This document shows, piece by piece, positions 56,546-62,658 of a stretch of DNA of 64,000 bases. The translations under genes were made by a program, and so were the position numbers. Source of the stretch: CAWCCP01 sp963701245 (GTDB taxonomy: Bacteria > Patescibacteriota > Saccharimonadia > Saccharimonadales > UBA4665). The stretch lies in NCBI GenBank assembly GCA_963701245.1, contig OY969576.1, positions 806,001 to 870,000 of the forward strand, in the 5' to 3' direction. Below the pieces are notes generated by a model. That model saw nothing but the letters and a program-made list of their open reading frames with translations. It did not search any database and was not told where the DNA came from. Position 1 is the stretch's first letter, and every line of letters starts with the position of its first letter.

Positions 56546-56575
56546 AAATGACACACTAACTAAAGTGTGTCATTT
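56546..56575. terminator. Bidirectional hairpin terminator beside S16
   Basis: AAATGACACACT (56546-56557) pairs with AGTGTGTCATTT (56564-56575). A-runs and T-runs flank it on both sides. Confidence 0.85.
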
Positions 56576-56593
56576 TATTTGGCCGCCCTCAAC

Positions 56594-56863
56594 CTATTTC
56601 TTGTTGAGAAATTTTTCTGCGTATGAGCTGACGACTCCATTTATCATAGTTTGGTACTTGGCGTTGTGTTTTTCTGCATAGCGCTTAAAAAGCTCGAGAC
56701 TACGCTTGTCGATGGCAATTGTAATCTTTTCTTTTTCCGTCTTGCGGATAAGTTGATCTGGTGGCGGCAGCAGATCCGCTACTATGGTCGCATCGTCGAG
56801 CGCATCGTCGAGCGCTTCGTCAACCTCCGCTGGAGCGTCTGTATAGTTAATACCGTTGCTCAT
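56594..56863 (-). CDS. BrnA-like antitoxin 2
   Basis: This 89-residue protein has an acidic start and a C-terminal EKITIAIDKRSLELFKRYA, then AKYQTMINGVVSSYAEKFL, the ribbon-helix-helix end of BrnA-type antitoxins. ATG 56863 overlaps the end of the toxin gene. Since that toxin is broken, this antitoxin may be an orphan. Confidence 0.75.
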   Translation of the reverse strand: MSNGINYTDAPAEVDEALDDALDDATIVADLLPPPDQLIRKTEKEKITIAIDKRSLELFKRYAEKHNAKYQTMINGVVSSYAEKFLNKK

Positions 56864-57119
56864 ATATTTTCTTTCCTTTCCGCCAATATCCAGCACCAAT
56901 AATGCGAATATGGCCATTCCTTAGAGTAAACCTGATGGTGGCAATACCGCCAGCGGTCGTTTTGCCAATACAAAAATATCTCATTTCTAGTGACGAGTGT
57001 TTAGCATCTTGCAGAATTACTCTATCTCTATCAAAGAAAGCATCCTGGGCTTCGTGGAATGATAGGCCGTGCTTAGTGACGTTTTCACTATTTTTGCCAT
57101 CATCCTATTCGAACTCCAT
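56847..57119 (-). pseudogene. BrnT toxin with in-frame stop
   Basis: The minus-strand frame from ATG 57119 reads MEFE, then TAG (57105-57107), then DDGKNSENVTKHGLSFHEAQ, HSSLEMRYFCIG and RIIGAGYWRKGKKIYEQR, a near-textbook BrnT. The stop replaces an expected tyrosine. A restart downstream is not obvious. It overlaps the antitoxin by 17 bases. Confidence 0.8.
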
Positions 57120-57180
57120 ACATACTATTGTACATACTATTATCCGTATTTCAATATGCAAATGTCTTAGTGAAACAATC

Positions 57181-57306
57181 CTAGACCTTACCTACGATAA
57201 GATCGTGAATCTTGCTAACTTCTGCTGCCTTATCTTTGACACTATCCAACTCCCCAAAAGTTTGGAATAAGAACCACCTCCCCAGCCAATAGAACAGCAT
57301 ATTCAT
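57181..57306 (-). CDS. Complete small protein spanning site S17
   Basis: This 41-residue frame from ATG 57306, with AGAGGGTG upstream, reads MNMLFYWLG at the core, then RWFLFQTFGELDSVKD, ending LIVGKV. It belongs to the WLG type. The alternative LAG frame seen at S14 is broken here. Confidence 0.5.
   Translation of the reverse strand: MNMLFYWLGRWFLFQTFGELDSVKDKAAEVSKIHDLIVGKV
57279..57288 (+). repeat. Attachment core S17
   Basis: TCCCCAGCCA, with CAAACTTTT on the minus strand and the same right arm as S14. Confidence 0.75.
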
Positions 57307-57441
57307 CACCCTCTATGCACCTCTGTAAAATGAAGCGTTTTTGGTTTGGTTATTTTGAGGGCATGTAGAACTAATCAAACTTTAACCTTTGGACTTCGGG
57401 TTTACTTCTTAGGAAATAGCTTAATGACGTATTATTAGATC

Positions 57442-58380
57442 ATGAAACATTACGTTATTACTCTAGACCAGGCAAAGAGTTTTCTAAACGACCATTTCCA
57501 AACCAAGGTAGACCAGCTAGAGGCCTTAAATGGTGGTGACTGGTCGGCTGCCTACGCCTACATTTCGAAAGGCAAAGAGTACGTCATCCGATTTGCTGCC
57601 AGTAAGGAAGACTTCGAGAAAGATAAGAAAGTTGGTGAATATGCCACGCCAACACTCAGCGTTCCGAAAATAGTTGAGATTGGTGAAGCGTTGCGTGGTT
57701 ACTTTGCGATCTCCGAACGCAATCACGGCATCTTTCTCGACGACTTGGATGGTGTGCAAATGTGCAGAACGTTACCAAACTTGCTGAGCACTCTGGATGA
57801 GATATGCAAAATTGATCTTTCAGACACCGAGGGTTATGGCTGGTGGGAAGCCAAAGGTATAGCAAACTGTAACACCTGGCAAGAACCTCTTATTGGCGGA
57901 TTTGACGACAAGCCCAGTGACAGGACATATGGTTGGCGTAAAAAACTAGAATCTTCACCAACTGGCGCTGCAGCATTTGATAAGATCCGCGCACTGCTTG
58001 AAACCTTAGTAGTTGATTTACCTAGCGAACGGTACTTGATCCATAACGATCTTTCGTATAGAAATGTTTTAGTTGAAAATAATGAAATCTCGGTGGTTAT
58101 CGATTGGGGAAGCTCGATGTATGGTGACTTCTTATACGACATAGCCTTGCTCGTTTATTATTGGTCGTGGTTTCCCAAGTGGACGGATATAGACATTGAG
58201 CAGGCAGTACTTGCTCACTATGAAAGTATCGGTCTTAAGGTTCCAAATATAGAAAAGCGTTTGCTCTGCTACAAAATTCATATTGGGCTTGATGGGCTAA
58301 AGTACGCTGCATTTACAGAAAACTGGGATCATTTAAAACGAAAAACCGAGCAGACACTACGCCTTATAGAACAGCTGTAG
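57442..58380 (+). CDS. Hygromycin-B-type phosphotransferase
   Basis: This 312-residue protein of the APH/choline-kinase fold has LIHNDLSYRNVLV near residues 203-215 (catalytic loop) and VVIDWGSSMYGDFLYD near 223-238 (metal binding), most like APH(4)/hygromycin phosphotransferases. It is intact and full length. TATTAT (57430-57435) lies six bases before the ATG. Resistance is possible but unproven; the natural substrate may be another hydroxylated metabolite. Confidence 0.75.
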   Translation: MKHYVITLDQAKSFLNDHFQTKVDQLEALNGGDWSAAYAYISKGKEYVIRFAASKEDFEKDKKVGEYATPTLSVPKIVEIGEALRGYFAISERNHGIFLDDLDGVQMCRTLPNLLSTLDEICKIDLSDTEGYGWWEAKGIANCNTWQEPLIGGFDDKPSDRTYGWRKKLESSPTGAAAFDKIRALLETLVVDLPSERYLIHNDLSYRNVLVENNEISVVIDWGSSMYGDFLYDIALLVYYWSWFPKWTDIDIEQAVLAHYESIGLKVPNIEKRLLCYKIHIGLDGLKYAAFTENWDHLKRKTEQTLRLIEQL

Positions 58381-58586
58381 GCTTACTGGCTCAATCCTAA
58401 AAACAAATCATTTGTCTCACTACTATTTCGGACTCAATCCGCCGCATAATTTCACAGCTGTCATTTTGGGAAAGGATATTTAAACTTCCTTCCCAGAGTA
58501 TCTAATCATCAATGATTGCCAACTTTCGATGATGCCTAACGGTATAGAGCACGACAACTGTCACGCTCCCATTAAAATACACACAC

Positions 58587-59767
58587 TGTCTCTTTCAAAA
58601 GGCAGTACAATGTAATCAAATAAGGAGCATTGCAACATGGCCACCGGCATACCCATTGACCCGAAACTCAAGAGTGAGATACTCGACAAAATACGGAATC
58701 ACGGCGTAGCCGTGAGTACCGTTTCACAAGCTACTGGCGTCAGTACCCAGGCCATCTACCGTTGGCTCCGGAGTGGCATTGTCGACAAAGATCGTAATCT
58801 CATCCTCGAAAATAACCGGCTCCGTAAGGAGAACGAGCAGCTGTATAAGATGCTCGGTAGAGCCACGGCAGAACTCAACCGGTCAAAAGACTAGCCGTCC
58901 TGGAAGTAGTCGACCCGGGATGGCGGAAACAAGGCGCACAGACCTTGGGTATTGCTCGCAGTCGGTTGTACCGAACACCAACCGTCCGGACTGCGCGGGA
59001 CGCCCGAGCAGTTCATGAGCTGCGGCAGGTGCACGAGGAGCACCCTCGCTACGGTGTCCGTCGCTTGAGCGCAGAGCTCGGTTGGAGCCAAGCCAAAGCC
59101 CGGCGTATTCGCTCGCTGGCCGGCATTACCATTGCCAGGCGAAGCAAGAAGTACGGCAAACGTAGCCGCCCAGAGATACCGGCACCGGCCAATGCCCTCA
59201 AGCAGTACGCCGTGTTCCGTGACGAAACCCGGCCGCAAGCTGGCTTGTCTTATCACGGCATGGTCAATGCACAGGCTTGGGTGCAAGACTTTACCTACTT
59301 GTTTGTTGACCGACAGTACCACTACCTGGCAGTCGTGTTGGATCTCAAGACCAGACGGGTGCTGGGCTGGACACTCGGTCTGCGGCACACCAGCAATCTG
59401 ACGTACACGGCCATGCTAGATGCCCTCAGCAGGCACCCTGTGCCTGCCATCCTCCACAGCGACCAAGGTAGCGAATACCTGAGCTACAAGCACCAGGAAT
59501 TGTGTGCCCGGTTAGAAATAACGCTCAGTGCTAGCACCAAAGCCAGCCCCTGGCAGAATGGCTTCATGGAACGGTTCTTCGGCACGCTCAAGGATGAGCT
59601 ACCACCACTCAACCAACTCAAAACAACAGAGCAGCTGCACGAAGCGATTGCCCTGACGATTCATTACTACAACCACAAGCGTCGACACAGTGCGCTCGGT
59701 AACATGAGTCCGGCAGCTTACGCTGCCAGCCTCCTGGCGGCTAAACCGCTACGAAAGGAAAGAGACA
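58587..59767 (+). mobile_element. IS3-family insertion sequence
   Basis: TGTCTCTTTC (58587-58596) is inverted at the right end as GAAAGAGACA (59758-59767). The element lies in the PLD fossil. A target duplication is not visible, and orfB runs past the right repeat. Confidence 0.75.
58637..58894 (+). CDS. IS3 transposase OrfA
   Basis: This 85-residue protein has a helix-turn-helix (GVAVSTVSQATGVSTQAIYR near residues 24-43) and a leucine-zipper-like NRLRKENEQLYKML. It ends just after an AAAAG slippery run, from which OrfB would be entered by a -1 shift. Confidence 0.85.
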   Translation: MATGIPIDPKLKSEILDKIRNHGVAVSTVSQATGVSTQAIYRWLRSGIVDKDRNLILENNRLRKENEQLYKMLGRATAELNRSKD

Positions 59768-59793
59768 GGGTGTTGCGTAAAAAGGTAGCTTGA
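58885..59793 (+). CDS. IS3 transposase OrfB (integrase core)
   Basis: The frame enters at AAAAGA (58885), reading KRLAVLEVVDPGWRKQG without needing its own start. An ATG internal start at 58945 is also possible. DDE residues appear as VQDFTYLFVD, HSDQGSEY and WQNGFMERFFGTLKDE, typical of IS3. The last codons pass the right inverted repeat into flanking DNA. Confidence 0.88.
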   Translation, partial: KRLAVLEVVDPGWRKQGAQTLGIARSRLYRTPTVRTARDARAVHELRQVHEEHPRYGVRRLSAELGWSQAKARRIRSLAGITIARRSKKYGKRSRPEIPAPANALKQYAVFRDETRPQAGLSYHGMVNAQAWVQDFTYLFVDRQYHYLAVVLDLKTRRVLGWTLGLRHTSNLTYTAMLDALSRHPVPAILHSDQGSEYLSYKHQELCARLEITLSASTKASPWQNGFMERFFGTLKDELPPLNQLKTTEQLHEAIALTIHYYNHKRRHSALGNMSPAAYAASLLAAKPLRKERDRVLRKKVA

Positions 59794-59891
59794 CAGGTCT
59801 TTTATAAACTTGGTATAGAATGTCAATTCGTCATAAAGCTTGGACGAAATAAGATCTTGGCAATGGCATTTGCGCTGAGAACGAAGTTGCC

Positions 59892-60035
59892 TTAACATTT
59901 CGTTTCACCTTTACTGTTTTTGTTGCTACTATCTTCGCCGAGCAGTTGCTTTAACTTTTGAACATTAGCCCTGACTTCTTCCTCACGCATGAATTGGTCT
60001 TCAAAAGTTCCAACTTCGTCCCCCCTCTCCAGCCA
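59892..60035 (-). pseudogene. Right-end relic: small-gene tail at S18
   Basis: From the core the frame reads WLERGDEVGTFEDQF, then EEVRANVQKLKQLLGED, ending GETKC and overlapping the PLD start by seven bases, exactly as at 29458-29583. Confidence 0.7.
60026..60035 (+). repeat. Attachment core S18
   Basis: TCTCCAGCCA, one change from the tRNA-Gln end. Confidence 0.7.
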
Positions 60036-60133
60036 GCTATTTTTGTATCTGTTAATTTTCTCATGCTATGTAGCACGTTAGAATTGAGACTTCTTAGTGA
60101 GTCTTATTGCTTTCGTCTTGGTATACTTTTTAT

Positions 60134-60736
60134 ATGAGCAAAGTAACATGTGGCGTAGCGATGTCCTTGGACGGTTTTGTCGCTGGCAATAACATGACAC
60201 TAGAAAATCCGTTCGGTGACATAGCGCCAGAGGTGCTTATGAAGTGGATGTTCGACGAACCCGAGAAGCACAAAGACGAGATTAAATCACTGACCGCTGC
60301 GGGAGCATTTATTATGGGGAGTAACATGTTTGGACCTGAGGATATCCGTATGACCGATGCTTGGAAAGGTTGGTGGGGCAATAATCCACCATATCATGCA
60401 CCAGTATTCGTTTTATCGCACCATTCAAGAAAACCTATCACCATGGCAGGAGGCACAACGTTCACGTTTGTAACTGATGGCATCGAATCGGCACTGAAAC
60501 AAGCCCGATCCGCAGCTAGCAAAAAAGATGTGGACATTGCAGGTGGCGCTAATGTCATTAATCAATATCTGAGAGCCGGGCACATAGATGAATTGTGGCT
60601 CCATATTATTCCTGTGACAATAGGAAATGGTCAACGACTCTTTTTAGACACGCCCGATATTCATCTTAAGCCGCTAGAAGTACGCACGACCAGCCTTGTT
60701 ACTCACATTAAGTACGCCATTGAGCATCTTAACTAA
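60134..60736 (+). CDS. RibD C-terminal-domain (dihydrofolate-reductase-like) protein
   Basis: This 200-residue protein starts KVTCGVAMSLDGFVAG, with AFIMGSNMFGPEDIR and VDIAGGANVINQYLRAGHID, the RibD/YwjB-type DHFR fold that binds NADPH. A TATACT -10 (60122-60127) lies six bases before the ATG chosen. An upstream frame start at 60107 is unlikely. It is the only gene between S18 and S19. Confidence 0.85.
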   Translation: MSKVTCGVAMSLDGFVAGNNMTLENPFGDIAPEVLMKWMFDEPEKHKDEIKSLTAAGAFIMGSNMFGPEDIRMTDAWKGWWGNNPPYHAPVFVLSHHSRKPITMAGGTTFTFVTDGIESALKQARSAASKKDVDIAGGANVINQYLRAGHIDELWLHIIPVTIGNGQRLFLDTPDIHLKPLEVRTTSLVTHIKYAIEHLN

Positions 60737-60867
60737 ATTGTCAGTATTATGGTTGCACGCTTATTGGCAGCCGCTCAAAATGAGGCTATACCGATTCAGT
60801 AATGCACCTTCCTGCATTTAGAATTGGCCGTTGTCATTGACTGAAAAGTTGCAAAGTACGTCCACTA

Positions 60868-60877
60868 GCCCCAGCCA
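60868..60877 (+). repeat. Attachment core S19 (last site seen)
   Basis: GCCCCAGCCA, one change from the consensus. No further copy is seen to the right, so the array may end here. Confidence 0.65.
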
Positions 60878-60968
60878 ATATTTCTATGCCAAGCTTTGCA
60901 ATTCACTTGATACTAATGTATTTTCTCTAATCATCAATAAATAAGCTTAGAACTGATATGATTATGTG

Positions 60969-62444
60969 ATGCATGGGTTTGATGGCTTTAATCTGATAAC
61001 CGACGGAGCCTCAATATGGCTTTTGGTCAACTGGATCATAATAATACTTGCTCTATTTGTTGTTCCTAGAAATCGAAAACCGAGCGCAGGCATGGCTTGG
61101 CTGCTCGCGATATTCTTCTTTCCTATTTTCGGTTTGCTACTTTTCCTTATCTTGGGAAGTCCTAAGCTCCCGCAAGTCAGGCGCAACATTCAAAAAACAC
61201 TAGATTCTGTTATTAGTAAATCATTCGCTCGATTCGGAAAAAAACATCGTAAAATAGCAGATGAACAAATTCCTAGCAGGTACAAACTTCTCGCAAAACT
61301 AAGTGAATCACTCAGTAGAATGCCCGCTCTAGGTGGCAATAAATTGGAAATATTACCCGATTACGACGAGACAATTAAACAAATAGTTCGCGATATCGAT
61401 AATGCCAAGAAATTTGTATTCTTGGAATATTTCATTATAGCCAAAGATGAAACTACCGAACCGCTCTTCGTGTCGCTTGCAGCCGCCGTTAAAAAGGGCG
61501 TACAGACTCGAGTGATGTATGATTCGCTTTCAACCAAACGCTATCCAAAGTGGAAGGATATGCTTGTCCGGTTAAAGGAAGCGGGTGTCACTGTGCAACC
61601 TATGTTACCTTTCCGGATACCAGGCAGGGGCTACATTCGACCAGATCTTCGAAATCATCGAAAATTAGTGGTAATCGACGGAGAAATTGGTTATACAGGT
61701 TCACAAAACTTAGTACGTCGTAATTATCATAGAAAGGATGATATTTACTATGATGAGCTGGTTGTCAGAATACAAGGACCGATAGTACTTGAACTTCTGG
61801 CTGTCTTTATGACGGACTGGTATTCCGAAACAGGTAAATTATTGAAGCTAAAAAATCTTGGTCTAAATATTGATAAAATCAAAAAAAGTGGTGATACCGT
61901 TGCTCAAATCCTTCCGAGCGGTCCAGGTTATGAAGACGAAAATAATCTTAAATTATTTACGAGCTTAATTCATTTAGCGGAACAAAATATAGTTATGGTC
62001 AATCCATACTTTGTGCCTGATGATGCATTGATGACCGCCATTACAAGCGCTGCGCGCCGAGGAGTAGATGTGGTGATGATTAATTCTGAGGTTATGGACC
62101 AGTGGATGGTAGGACACGCTCAACGATCATTCTATGATGCTCTGCTTGATGCTGGAGTAAAAATATATTTGTATAGTAAACCAATATTGTTACATTCAAA
62201 ATTCATAACAATTGACAATAGCGTTGCGACTGTGGGTTCCAGTAACCTTGATATTCGATCATTTTTCCTGGATCTGGAAGTTACTTTGATCATTTATGAT
62301 TCAGCAGTTGTAAAAAAATTGAATGCGGTCGTAACAAACTACCTAAGAAGATCTAGTGCGCTTACATCGAAACAATGGAAAAGTCGGCCAAACTCTCAAG
62401 TATTACTTGATAACATCGCCCGTTTGACTTCGGCATTGCAATAG
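60969..62444 (+). CDS. Cardiolipin synthase-like phospholipase D protein
   Basis: This 491-residue protein has two N-terminal membrane helices (SIWLLVNWIIIILALFVV and AWLLAIFFFPIFGLLLFLI) and two HKD motifs: HRKLVVID near residue 233 and HSKFITID near 412. This is the usual bacterial Cls layout, joining phosphatidylglycerol to make cardiolipin in the membrane. TATGAT (60957-60962) lies six bases before the ATG. It may be original chromosome right of the array or its last cargo. Confidence 0.85.
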   Translation: MHGFDGFNLITDGASIWLLVNWIIIILALFVVPRNRKPSAGMAWLLAIFFFPIFGLLLFLILGSPKLPQVRRNIQKTLDSVISKSFARFGKKHRKIADEQIPSRYKLLAKLSESLSRMPALGGNKLEILPDYDETIKQIVRDIDNAKKFVFLEYFIIAKDETTEPLFVSLAAAVKKGVQTRVMYDSLSTKRYPKWKDMLVRLKEAGVTVQPMLPFRIPGRGYIRPDLRNHRKLVVIDGEIGYTGSQNLVRRNYHRKDDIYYDELVVRIQGPIVLELLAVFMTDWYSETGKLLKLKNLGLNIDKIKKSGDTVAQILPSGPGYEDENNLKLFTSLIHLAEQNIVMVNPYFVPDDALMTAITSAARRGVDVVMINSEVMDQWMVGHAQRSFYDALLDAGVKIYLYSKPILLHSKFITIDNSVATVGSSNLDIRSFFLDLEVTLIIYDSAVVKKLNAVVTNYLRRSSALTSKQWKSRPNSQVLLDNIARLTSALQ

Positions 62445-62658
62445 ACCACCATAGTGTAAATCGTATAAACTATTAATCCAAAATCCCTTCGTGCAAGAAA
62501 TATTGAAGCTCTAATTAAACATTCCAGCTTATTGCAGTCTTCTCGTTGTACATCTCCATCAATGTAATCGCATCAAAAATATGAATTCATTTATTTAACA
62601 TAAGTATCTTAAATTTTCTCAGTCTTTATACTATAATTTAGGTATTGGGGATACCAAG
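62445..62658. promoter_or_regulatory. Intergenic region with promoter for the hydrolase gene
   Basis: TATAAT at 62632-62637 lies about 21 bases before the TTG start, and GGGG is near it. Nothing else is seen. Confidence 0.5.

Larger units (their letters stand above)
58397..59898 (-). pseudogene. PLD gene interrupted by IS3
   Basis: The N-terminal part (59898 down to 59768) reads MLRQLRSQRK, then CQDLISSKLYDELTFYTKF, and the C-terminal part (58586 down to 58397) reads HHRKLAIID, EGSLNILSQN and MRRIES. Both match the PLD protein at 28979-29464. An IS3 element sits between them, the middle is shortened, and a stop follows LAIID. It lies immediately behind the small-gene tail at S18, as in element 1. 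Confidence 0.85.
29574..60877. mobile_element. Tandem cassette array at tRNA-3'-end-like sites
   Basis: About 18 copies of a TCCCCAGCCA-like core (some with one to three changes), all in the same orientation, divide this region. Between 47.6 and 60.9 kb they are spaced mostly 0.7-1.0 kb apart. Each interval carries one gene or one two-gene unit plus its own promoter, and stops are close to the next site. Two recombinase modules and several fossils of them lie among the cassettes. The layout resembles integron cassettes, but the site is a tRNA 3' end and the recombinases are large serine recombinases. Confidence 0.7.

Noticed and set aside
29574..60877. Classical integron with attC sites and IntI
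   Set aside because: No tyrosine integrase of the IntI type is encoded, and the sites are tRNA 3' ends with dyad arms rather than attC hairpins.
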